Of a stretch of 64,000 nucleotides of DNA, positions 1 to 7,282 are shown one piece after another; the stretch's first letter is position 1, and every line of letters starts with the position of its first letter. The DNA comes from Streptomyces caeruleatus. Its GTDB lineage: Bacteria; Actinomycetota; Actinomycetes; Streptomycetales; Streptomycetaceae. Below the pieces are notes generated by a model, which ran no database searches, was not told the DNA's origin, and saw nothing but the letters and a program-made list of their open reading frames with translations. Made by a program: the position numbers and the translations under genes. The stretch is from contig NZ_KQ948925.1 of the NCBI RefSeq assembly GCF_001514235.1, forward strand, positions 1 to 64,000, written 5' to 3'.

Positions 1-1992
1 AGCACCCCCAGGCGCCATCGGCATGAACGGCATCCCAGCACCGGCACCAACACCGGCACCAGGCGCCTTCGGAGACGGCCCTCCCAGACCCGGGGCACCC
101 GCCAACGACACCCCGCCGACGCCGCTCCCGGCCCCCGAGCCCGGAAGCGTCACCCCACCAGCGCCCCCACGCCCCAGCACCTCGGACGGCATCCGGGACA
201 CAGGAGCACTCGGCGCGGAAACGGTCGGCGCGGACTGGCCGGGCGCCGATACGTCCGGCAACGGCACCTTGCTCGAAGGCGGGTTCGACGCGAGCGACAC
301 AGGGTCGATACCCGGACGTACACCACCGGTCGGCGCGGTCACGCCGCCTGCGTCAATGGTGCCCATGGTGGGCGGCGTAGCCCCCTGCCCACCGCCGCCG
401 TGCAACAAGTCCGACGGCATCGGAGCCGGAGACCCGAGTGTGGGCATCCCCGCCGCCCCACCACCGGCATTCCCCCGCCGACTCGCCGAGTTGAGCGACG
501 GCGGCACCACAGGACCCACCGAACCCCCCGTCGGCGACGGCACCCCACCAACAGACGGGGCAGAGGACAGCGACACCGGGTCAACACCCGTGGAGCCGCC
601 CCCCGCACCACCGCCGTTCAACAAACCCGACGGCATCGGAGCCGGAGTGCCACGAGACGGCGACGAGGGCACGTTCGTGCCCCGCGTCCCGGGTGCGGTC
701 GGCAATGTCGCGTTGGGAACGGAGCCCGGGTTGAGTGCCGCGTGCATCGCGGGGTTCACGTTCGTGGAGGTCGGCATAGGGGACGGCTTGGGCGACGGCA
801 GGGGTGAGTTCACCGGAGCCGAAGCCAACTGGGATGGCGGCACTGACGAGTTGGTCGGCACGTTCAGTCGCGAAGGTGTCGGAACCGCTGTACCCACAGA
901 TGAGCCCACAGATGAACCCACCGGTGAAACCGCCGGTGTCTGCGGCAAGCCGGGAGACCTCACCGGCGAGCTGTTAGGCCCTGTCCCCGGTAGGGGAGTC
1001 GTCACCGGCGCGGCCACGGGACCGATCCCCCCCAACCCCGGCGGTGACACAGGCGTGGGAGCGGGGGTGACGGACGGCACCGAAGGCGACGGCACCGAAG
1101 GCACCGTCACCTGAGGAATGGTCGGGAGTGTCGGCGACGTCGTACCCGGCAGCGGGACAGCAGGTGACGTGACCGGCCTCGTGGGAACGGTCGGACCCGG
1201 GCCCATCGAGATGGGTGTCGTGTTGACACCGGACGGCGCGGTGATGTCGGGCTGCTTGAAGTCAGTGGGCTTCGGCTGGTCGAAGTTGCCGACCGGACTG
1301 CCGAGGGGAGATGTGATGATCGTCGGTGAGACCTGGTTCAGTGTGCGCGTCTCGGCGGAGTACTGACGCGCCAGCGAGTGCAGAACGCCGCGCATGTCCT
1401 CCGTCATCATCTTGACGATCTCCGGGCTCTGGCTGACGGGAATGAGCCCGTTCTTCATCGGCTTGATGCCGATTTTCAGCGCCTGCTTGGCATACCAGTC
1501 GTCAATGGTCCGGATGTTCGCCTGGGCCACCGCGAGATTGTTGCCGGCGTCGACGAGGGTCTGCGCGACCGAGGCGCCCATACTCCCCCCGGCCAGCGCG
1601 TTGGTGCTGGAGGCCACCTGCTTGGAGAAGGTCTGCATCATGGTCATGAAGGAGTCCGCCGCGGTGCCCTGCCACGGCGAGTCCGCGTTACCTGCCAGCG
1701 CCTTGGCCTGGGTGACCAGTTGCTCCGAAACCACTCGCAGAACGTCGTGCACGTACTGGAACACGTTGCCGGCGTCGTAGAGGCTTTGCGGCTCTGCCAC
1801 GGTTTGCGCCCGGTCCCGCTCGTCCTGCTTCGCCATGTTCGAACCACCGAGAATGACCGCCTCGATCTGCTTCCAGTCCCAGGAGTCATAGTCGTTCGAG
1901 GACCCCATGACAGAGTTGTTGCCGAAGATTCCGGAGGTCTCCGACGCCTGTGTCGTGTTGCCGGTGTCGTAGTTCTTCTTGGAGTTCGCCAT
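1..1992 (-). CDS. WXG-domain protein with long Pro/Gly-rich tail, probable T7SS substrate (3' end outside window)
   Basis: The minus-strand frame is open for all 664 codons from ATG at 1992 to the window edge, so the C-terminus is missing. Residues about 35-215 are helical, with a WQG motif at W107 (context DSPWQGTAADSF) typical of WXG100/PPE-like secreted domains. From about residue 230 the chain becomes a low-complexity Pro/Ser/Thr/Gly/Val tail. The tail repeats a short motif, MPS-x-L/V-L followed by a Gly run, near nt 190, 410 and 630, and the phrase DPVSL twice. It is the last of four minus-strand genes that begin with two WXG100 proteins, so I infer a T7SS substrate or a cell-wall-spanning partner. 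The Shine-Dalgarno upstream of 1992 is weak. Plus-strand readings of the same DNA are mirror artefacts of the repeat-rich sequence. Confidence 0.8.
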   Translation of the reverse strand, partial: MANSKKNYDTGNTTQASETSGIFGNNSVMGSSNDYDSWDWKQIEAVILGGSNMAKQDERDRAQTVAEPQSLYDAGNVFQYVHDVLRVVSEQLVTQAKALAGNADSPWQGTAADSFMTMMQTFSKQVASSTNALAGGSMGASVAQTLVDAGNNLAVAQANIRTIDDWYAKQALKIGIKPMKNGLIPVSQSPEIVKMMTEDMRGVLHSLARQYSAETRTLNQVSPTIITSPLGSPVGNFDQPKPTDFKQPDITAPSGVNTTPISMGPGPTVPTRPVTSPAVPLPGTTSPTLPTIPQVTVPSVPSPSVPSVTPAPTPVSPPGLGGIGPVAAPVTTPLPGTGPNSSPVRSPGLPQTPAVSPVGSSVGSSVGTAVPTPSRLNVPTNSSVPPSQLASAPVNSPLPSPKPSPMPTSTNVNPAMHAALNPGSVPNATLPTAPGTRGTNVPSSPSRGTPAPMPSGLLNGGGAGGGSTGVDPVSLSSAPSVGGVPSPTGGSVGPVVPPSLNSASRRGNAGGGAAGMPTLGSPAPMPSDLLHGGGGQGATPPTMGTIDAGGVTAPTGGVRPGIDPVSLASNPPSSKVPLPDVSAPGQSAPTVSAPSAPVSRMPSEVLGRGGAGGVTLPGSGAGSGVGGVSLAGAPGLGGPSPKAPGAGVGAGAGMPFMPMAPGGA

Positions 1993-2030
1993 GGCGTCCG
2001 CGCTCTCGTCCGTACCTGAATGGGAAAACG

Positions 2031-2077
2031 CCTAGGGCGGCGTCAGGTCCGGGGAGGGGGACCTGACGCCGCCTAGG
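2031..2077 (-). terminator. Strong intergenic hairpin in the esx operon
   Basis: Left arm 2031-2050 and right arm 2059-2077 are complementary over 19 bp with one bulged base and an 8-nt loop (ggggaggg). It lies between the stop of the 179-aa gene and the start of the long WXG gene. There is no T tract, as is common for Streptomyces terminators. It could attenuate expression of the last gene or stabilise the upstream esx mRNA. Confidence 0.7.
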
Positions 2078-2095
2078 CAGCCATACAGCGTGTTG

Positions 2096-2635
2096 TCATC
2101 CGCCAGAGTTCATCTTGCTGAAATCGCTCTGGGCGGACTGCATTGCGGTGTTCAGGTCCTCGGCCGTCATCGTGGCCTCTTCTTCGGTGGTCTTGTAATT
2201 GGCACTCAGCTGGCGCATGCCGGCGCTGATGTCTGCCAGACCCTGGCCGAGAGAGTGGAGAACCTTGAGGTAGTTGTTCTGGAGCCCCGAGTCACCGTTG
2301 GCTCCGCAGGCGACCTGCCGGAGCATGTAGGCGTCGTAGAAGGCTCCGGGGTTGACCTTCTGGAGCTGCATCAGCTTGTCGTACGCCTTCTTGACCGGCT
2401 CCGCGAGCTTGTCCATGTTGTCGGCGAAGAGCTCCATGGACGGCGTGTCGACCGACGTCCTCGATCCCCGGCCGGTACCACCCGGAACCGGCGGCGGCGT
2501 GATGTCGGACTTCTCCGGCGCCGACCGCGTGGGCGGCGCGTGGAAGGTCGTGGGGTCCCACTCCTTGGGGGCGGGCCGATGCGCGATCCTGTCCAGCGCC
2601 CGCTTCGCCATAGCCTGCCCGGCAGCGGCTGACAT
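2096..2635 (-). CDS. Hypothetical helical protein coupled to the WXG100 genes
   Basis: A 179-aa protein whose ATG overlaps the stop of the preceding WXG100 gene as TGATG, which implies translational coupling. The first 65 residues are Pro-rich and probably disordered. Residues about 66-175 look like amphipathic helices with a coiled-coil character. There is no WXG turn, but a YKTTE stretch near residue 147 fits the loose YxxxD/E pattern of T7SS substrates. I do not recognise a named family. Position suggests a co-secreted partner or secretion chaperone. A longer upstream reading starting at 2800 is unlikely because it would run back through the coding sequence of the upstream gene. Confidence 0.75.
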   Translation of the reverse strand: MSAAAGQAMAKRALDRIAHRPAPKEWDPTTFHAPPTRSAPEKSDITPPPVPGGTGRGSRTSVDTPSMELFADNMDKLAEPVKKAYDKLMQLQKVNPGAFYDAYMLRQVACGANGDSGLQNNYLKVLHSLGQGLADISAGMRQLSANYKTTEEEATMTAEDLNTAMQSAQSDFSKMNSGG

Positions 2636-2925
2636 CAGCGGCTCCAGTAACTCACGCCGGTCCGCTCGGCCTCGGCGTACTGGGCGATGATCTTGCCCAG
2701 CGAAACCTGTGCGTTGCTGGCCTGCACGGTCATGTCGGTAGCAGCCCTGGCCCAGATGTTCCGCTGCTCGTCGAACAGGTCGCGCGCGCCGCTCTCCCAC
2801 TCGATGATGGCCTTCATCGTGCCGTTCTGCAGTTCACCCAGGAAGTCGTTGATCTGCGCGGAAATCCGGCCCATCTGCATGACCGCATCTTCGAGAGGCG
2901 CAAACTGGACACTGTAGTCGGACAT
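2635..2925 (-). CDS. WXG100 (ESAT-6-like) protein, WES variant
   Basis: A 96-aa protein of the right size for the WXG100 family of helix-turn-helix proteins secreted as dimers by T7SS. Two helices flank the turn EWESGARD at about residue 43, so the usual W-x-G reads W-E-S with the Gly one place later. The C-terminus carries YAEAE (about residue 83), which fits the YxxxD/E secretion signal. An AGGAG box lies 6 nt before the ATG. It follows the other WXG100 gene by 33 bp, the arrangement of an EsxA/EsxB heterodimer pair. It is the member bearing the signal, so I infer it carries targeting information to EccC. Confidence 0.88.
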   Translation of the reverse strand: MSDYSVQFAPLEDAVMQMGRISAQINDFLGELQNGTMKAIIEWESGARDLFDEQRNIWARAATDMTVQASNAQVSLGKIIAQYAEAERTGVSYWSR

Positions 2926-2958
2926 CTTCTTCTCCTGTCTGTGAAAGCCGGTGTGTTC

Positions 2959-3303
2959 TTAGGCCGCGAATCCGGGGAGCGTCGGAGCGTGAATCCCGGC
3001 GGCGGCCTGCTGGGCCTTCTGGATGGTCTCCTCGTTCGTCCGCGTCAGCAGGTTGGTGTTGTCGTCCAGGGTCTTCTCCATGCCGTTGAGCACCGAGATC
3101 ACCTTGTAGAAGTCCTGGAGCCAGCTCTGCAGTGCCCGGTCGAACGCCGCGTTCGCCTGCCCCCTCCACGAGGCCTGAATGTTGGCGAGCGTCTGGTGCA
3201 TCGCCTTGTACTGGCCGTCGAAGTTGGTGACGCCGTTCGAGAAGACATTGATGGCCTGGCGGAGACCCGCGAGGTCGACCTGTGTCATCTGCTGGGGGTC
3301 CAT
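2959..3303 (-). CDS. WXG100 (ESAT-6-like) protein, canonical WRG motif
   Basis: A 114-aa protein with two predicted helices around a canonical SWRGQA turn (W46). The C-terminal tail ends in an Ala/Pro-rich stretch without an obvious YxxxE. It is the first gene of the minus-strand esx operon and pairs with the downstream 96-aa WXG100 protein, presumably forming a heterodimer exported by EccC. The start is supported by an AGGAGG-like box about 10 nt upstream. In other Streptomyces loci esx genes sit next to the ecc genes. Here about 4 kb of apparently inserted DNA separates them. Confidence 0.9.
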   Translation of the reverse strand: MDPQQMTQVDLAGLRQAINVFSNGVTNFDGQYKAMHQTLANIQASWRGQANAAFDRALQSWLQDFYKVISVLNGMEKTLDDNTNLLTRTNEETIQKAQQAAAGIHAPTLPGFAA

Positions 3304-3717
3304 GGCGATCGAACCCTCCTGTTCCTGTCCCGGGTTCGTTGTCGAACCGTCTGCTCACACCTTCTCCGCGGCACAGGACCAACGGAACGGGATTCGCGGC
3401 CCCTTGCCCCGCCCACCAGCGATCGTTGCCCCGACGACCCCCAGGACCCGTCGTTTGGCCCATGCATCAGCGCCGCGGGGCGTGGCACGCGCTCCCCCAC
3501 TGCCTCATGGGCGGGGCCCCCAGCCGCGTTGTCGTCGGTTGCCGACCCTCCGCGTCGACGCCCCCTCCGCCATACATCTGCACACTCCCCCATCGCCCCG
3601 CTCGGGCGACTGGAAGGCACGCGCTCACAGCTGGCCTGATCCAGACGGCAGGCCCTACCCATAAGACCGCCGGACGTTGTTGACACCTGCGGTCTCCCAT
3701 CACCACGAAGGCCTGAC
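3304..3717. other. Intergenic, presumed esx promoter region
   Basis: About 410 bp upstream of the minus-strand esx operon and in front of the IS481-like remnant. No open frame here has the codon bias of the neighbours. It must contain the promoter for the esx genes, but I could not fix a convincing -35/-10 pair. Confidence 0.45.
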
Positions 3718-4089
3718 ATGCACCCTTCAGGCAAACTGCAGCAGGACCGCCAGGCCCAGCGCCGCCTGGCGCTCCTGCGTCACGCCGAGGAAGTCATGGG
3801 ACACGTCTCGCTGACCTGCCGGCGCTACGGGATCAGCCGGAACTGCTTCTACAAGTGGGAGCGGCGCTACGTCTGTCTGCGGCAGAACCACCACTTCGGG
3901 CCGATGAAGATCAAGATGCGCCTTGGGCGGTACCACGGCATCGACGCCGAGGAGTTCTACCGCATGCTCGCCGGCATCGTCATCGACGACACCGGAGTCC
4001 CCATCCGTCGCCCGCACGGCTCTCTCGCTGGCCCACGGCGTTGTGGCGTCGACTCGCCATTCCCTTGGGATGTCGGGGGTCTGCGGTGA
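3718..4089 (+). pseudogene. IS481-family transposase remnant lacking the catalytic core
   Basis: The 123-codon frame is a patchwork of IS481-type transposase pieces. It has an N-terminal HTH (RHAEEVMGHVSLTCRRYGIS, about residues 22-41), then LRQNHHFGP with a following RYH from the second part, then EEFYRMLAGIVIDDT and RRPHGSLAG from the C-terminus. The linker, the two catalytic Asp segments and most of the DDE core are missing, yet the pieces stay in one frame. It cannot be an active transposase. It marks one edge of the DNA that separates the esx genes from the ecc genes. Intact family members are roughly 320-350 aa. Confidence 0.8.
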
Positions 4090-4561
4090 GGGGACGGAGC
4101 CATCTCCGGTGCTGGCGGGTCGAGTTGGCGGAAGGAGCAGCCGCCGACAGGAGGGCTGGGACAGAGGAGAAGCGGCCATAGCCCTGGTTGGTGGGGCGGC
4201 AACCGCGTGGCAGGCCCGTGCCCTTCCCTTCCCCAGTAGCGGGCCTTGCGCGGGCGAGAACGGATAGCTCTGGGTGGACAAGGCGGTTGGAGGAGAGTTC
4301 GCTCTCTTGCCTGTGACGATGGTGTCATCGGCGCCGTTCCAGCCCGCGACGACGTTGCGAGCCTGTTCGATCTCGCACTGAAGGTGGCGGTCGCTCAGGG
4401 ATCGGGCGACGAAGTCTTCTGCGCCGGCGATCTCATCGGCCCGCTCGGCGTGTGGCGCAGCCGGGGCAGAAGCGGGGCGAGCCCCCTCACGGCCGCTGGA
4501 GGCCGGGGGATTGCGGGCTCCGCCCGTCACCCTTCTGGCACGCGGGGCCCTCGATCAGGTG
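4090..4561. other. Non-coding or eroded DNA
   Basis: No frame here shows a recognisable protein or an RBS-supported start. Lower GC skew order and short overlapping frames suggest eroded insertion-sequence DNA, but I cannot assign it to a family. Confidence 0.4.
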
Positions 4562-5596
4562 TCACCGTGCCTGGTCGTCAGCATGGTCTGCCTCAAGCCG
4601 GGCCAGCAGGTCCTCGAGTGCGGGCATGGCATGGCTGGTGCGGCGGCCTTCGGCCAGGCAGTCGTGCAGGGTTTGGACGTCCTGGGCGCGGACCTTGCCG
4701 CCGTGGTGGAATCGGTTGAACGCCTGGTAGTCCAGCGGCAGCATGTCCTGTTCGATGTTCTGGTGTGTCTGGGCGGTCTCGCGCGGGCCCATGGCCTTGG
4801 CCATCTGCTGTCCCGTCTCGCCGTGGCGCGGGAGCGTCATGATCTCGGTCTGGGCGCTGCAGGCCAGATTCCACAGCTCCTCGTCCTGCGTCAGGGTCGC
4901 GAAGTCGGGCCAGCCGGCGAGCTCACTCGCCGCGTACACGGGCGCGGCGGCGTTCAGGAAGACGTCGTCGACGGCGCGGGGGATCTGCGCACACTGTGAT
5001 TGACCGCTGCGCTCGTACAGCGAGGCGAACCGCTCGGCGGCAGCCGCATTGCCGGTCTCGATGCGGAAGCCGATCCGGTTCGCCGGATGCCGGTAGCAGA
5101 CGCTCGCCTGCGCCAGTGTCGCCGGGTCCGTCGGCGGATGCACGGGCAGGTCGGCCGCGGCCTGATGGCTGAGCATGCCCAGGAACCCGTGGGTGAGCCG
5201 GTCCTCCTCGATGCCCAGGGCCTGGAGGTGGTGCTCGCGGACACCGAGGCCGAAGCCGCACATGATGACGTGGGCGTCGCAGGCCCGAACCACATTGCCC
5301 AGGCCGCGCAGCAATTCGGTTCCCTCCTGCGTCCGGCTGGTGTGGCCGTCCAGCGTGATGACGACGAACTCGAAGTCCGTACCCGCCAGTTCCGTCACGT
5401 CATCGGCGACGCGGTAGTTGCCGAAGGTCTTCAGTTCGGTGTCGTCGTAGCAGTACAGCTGCTGCGTGGAGCCGAGCGCCTCCTTGCGGCCCGGCCGTAC
5501 CAGGAAGGTGATGTCGGCTCCCGCCAGCCCGAGGTGGTAGCCGACGGGCAGCCCTGTGGCGCCAGCGCCGACGATGAGGACGGATGAGGTGGTCAT
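4562..5596 (-). CDS. Ketopantoate reductase-family (ApbA/PanE) oxidoreductase
   Basis: A 344-aa NAD(P)-dependent oxidoreductase. The N-terminus has the Rossmann glycine motif VGAGATG (about residues 8-14) in the usual ApbA position. The rest follows the family layout, with a dinucleotide domain to about residue 175 and a helical C-terminal domain. The family reduces 2-ketopantoate or related 2-keto acids, but many Streptomyces paralogues are uncharacterised, so the true substrate is unknown. The start at 5596 has a GGAGG box 7 nt upstream. It is transcribed away from a TetR gene 440 bp off, and both are enclosed by transposase remnants, so they travel as a unit. The TetR protein probably regulates it. 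Confidence 0.82.
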   Translation of the reverse strand: MTTSSVLIVGAGATGLPVGYHLGLAGADITFLVRPGRKEALGSTQQLYCYDDTELKTFGNYRVADDVTELAGTDFEFVVITLDGHTSRTQEGTELLRGLGNVVRACDAHVIMCGFGLGVREHHLQALGIEEDRLTHGFLGMLSHQAAADLPVHPPTDPATLAQASVCYRHPANRIGFRIETGNAAAAERFASLYERSGQSQCAQIPRAVDDVFLNAAAPVYAASELAGWPDFATLTQDEELWNLACSAQTEIMTLPRHGETGQQMAKAMGPRETAQTHQNIEQDMLPLDYQAFNRFHHGGKVRAQDVQTLHDCLAEGRRTSHAMPALEDLLARLEADHADDQAR

Positions 5597-5657
5597 GCGA
5601 ATGCCTCCGGTTGAACGGTGGTAGGTCGGTCTGGTTGGTGCAGGAGTGCTCGGGGTC

Positions 5658-5820
5658 AGCCGAGCTCGGCCAGGCATCGGGCGGCCGGGGCGGGGTGCTC
5701 CTCGATCCCCCGCGGCCTGCCGCGTTGCGGGTGCAGGGACGTGATGAGGGCGTCGAGGTCGAACACGGTTTGGTCAGCCCTCTCCGGGGCGAAGCGGCCG
5801 AGGTCGGGTCGCCGCTGCGG
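5658..5820 (-). pseudogene. Possible short coding remnant
   Basis: A minus-strand frame of about 50 codons ends with TGA at 5658 and reads like real protein (FAPERADQTVFDLDALI, then AARCLAELG at the end). A stop lies just upstream and there is no good start or RBS. I do not recognise it; it may be the tail of a lost gene or chance. Confidence 0.25.
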
Positions 5821-5919
5821 AGCGCGTCACCGCTGCAGATCACCGCCTTACTGATCACGGCCCAGTCCCGGCCCACGCCGCCGTAGCGCCGACGCGGAAC
5901 GTCCGAGCTTGTGCGCACC

Positions 5920-5969
5920 CATGTGAATCATGAGCGCATCTCGAAAATCACGATCCACATGTGAAACAT
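5920..5969. promoter_or_regulatory. Candidate TetR operator: direct repeat CATGTGAAwCAT
   Basis: CATGTGAATCAT at 5920-5931 recurs as CATGTGAAACAT at 5958-5969, 38 bp apart start to start. The second copy contains ATGTgaaACAT and lies in a CACATGTG palindrome. The sites sit between the oxidoreductase gene and the divergent TetR gene, where autoregulatory operators are expected. Confidence 0.45.
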
Positions 5970-6036
5970 TGTGTCAGAGTAGACCGAGGAGCTCAGGACT
6001 GCAATTTTGAGTCTTTCCTGCAGTAGTATCGGAGGC

Positions 6037-6630
6037 GTGACCCCAGCCGTGACCCGAACCAGCACCCGAGACATCGCCCGCAACGCGGTACGGGCCGAGC
6101 TGGCCCAGGTGGCCTTCGACCTGGTCCGCCGCGAGGGGTACGAGAACGTGACCGTGAACGACCTCGCCACCGCCGCAGGCGTCTCGCGCTCCACATTCCT
6201 GCGCTACATCGGCAGCAAGGAGGAGGCCGTCCTCAGCGCCTTCGACGCACACGGCGAGCAAGTCGCCGAGGCGCTGCGCGCCCGCCCCGCCACCGAGGAC
6301 GACTGGACCGCGCTACGGCGTGCACTGGACACCCTGATGGAGCGCTATCGGCAGGACCCGCAGAGCGCGCTCGTGATCACGCGGCTGGTCCAGGACACCC
6401 CGGCGCTGTGCGCGCGCCACCTGGAGAAGCAGAAGGGCTGGCGGCCGACTCTCGCGAAGACCCTCGCCGAGCGCGCCGGCGAGGCCGAACCGACGACGCT
6501 GGCCCACGCCGCACGCGCCGCCGCGGCACTGGAATGCCTCGACGTCGCCCTCGACCACTGGACAGCCTCCGACGGCCGGCTGGACCTGCCCGGCCTCCTG
6601 GACGAAGCGTTCGCCGCTCTGGCCTTCTGA
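6037..6630 (+). CDS. TetR/AcrR-family transcriptional regulator
   Basis: A protein of about 197 aa with a clear TetR N-terminal HTH: helix 1 in the VAFDLVRREGYENVTV stretch and the recognition part in DLATAAGVSRSTFLRYIGSKE. The C-terminal ligand domain is unclassified. GTG at 6037 directly follows a GGAGG box (1-nt spacer) and GTG at 6049 follows it by 13 nt, so the exact start is unsure. An upstream TTG at 6007 is less likely. It is divergent from the ApbA/PanE-like gene with repeated sites between them, so it probably represses that gene and itself. The pair lies inside the islet bounded by insertion-sequence scars. Confidence 0.88.
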   Translation: MTPAVTRTSTRDIARNAVRAELAQVAFDLVRREGYENVTVNDLATAAGVSRSTFLRYIGSKEEAVLSAFDAHGEQVAEALRARPATEDDWTALRRALDTLMERYRQDPQSALVITRLVQDTPALCARHLEKQKGWRPTLAKTLAERAGEAEPTTLAHAARAAAALECLDVALDHWTASDGRLDLPGLLDEAFAALAF

Positions 6631-6655
6631 CACTGCCCCCGGAACTCCCAACCCC

Positions 6656-7230
6656 CTACACGACCACATCCCCGACCTCCGCGAAATGCGCGCCGGCGTG
6701 GTCCCCCACCTGCTCGAAGCTGCGGAGCCTGATGGATCGCGGGGTACAGATCGACCTTCGACGCCGCCGGATCGAAGCTGGGCGGCCGGCCACCTGCCCG
6801 GCCTCGCCGGACACGGGGTCCGATCTGGTCTGAGGGCTGGGGGTTGACGGCCCGGATGCCTCGGCGTCGTAGATGCCGGCGGATTGCGCGGGAGGAACAG
6901 GCCGGTCCGCAAGGACGACCTCGGGCCGGGTTCTCGGCCTACCGAGTCCGATACGCGGGACTCTGATCCGGGCCATGACCGCGTCGGACGCCGGCGCATC
7001 ACCCGCCTGGCCCGCGGTGATGTACAGGGCCAGGGGCCTTGCCCGACCGTCATCGGCCAGGAGGGCCGTCGTGCTCAAGCCACCGCGGGAGCGTCCGAGC
7101 GCCTGATCATCGGATTCCGCTTGGCCAAGGGCCCCTCTTCTTGTGAGCGGTTTGGAACGAACCGTCGTCCACGGACCGGATCGGCTGGCATCACCGGCTC
7201 GATCCGGTCCCGCATCGCGTCAGTGATCAC
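6656..7230 (-). pseudogene. IS5-family (IS427-like) transposase remnant
   Basis: The minus strand first reads ITDAMRDRIEPVMPADPVRG, the typical IS5-type N-terminus. It then jumps across a large deletion to DDQALGRSRGGLSTTALLAD and continues ITAGQAGDAP and RIGLGRPRTRPEVVLADR, the classic central DDE segment. After that the frame breaks, and PQPSDQ-like and RRGR-like pieces appear in other frames before similarity fades near 6656. At least one frameshift and a big internal deletion make it inactive. It marks the right edge of the insert between the esx and ecc genes. Confidence 0.75.
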
Positions 7231-7282
7231 CCTCCGGACAGGCACATCCGATCAACCGACCAACCCACCGAAGAGACACCCC

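Noticed and set aside
23-1114. Plus-strand 363-aa Pro/Gly-rich open frame
   Set aside because: It is the mirror of the repeat-rich minus-strand WXG gene, has no RBS or family, and the minus frame carries a WXG domain and continues through 1992.
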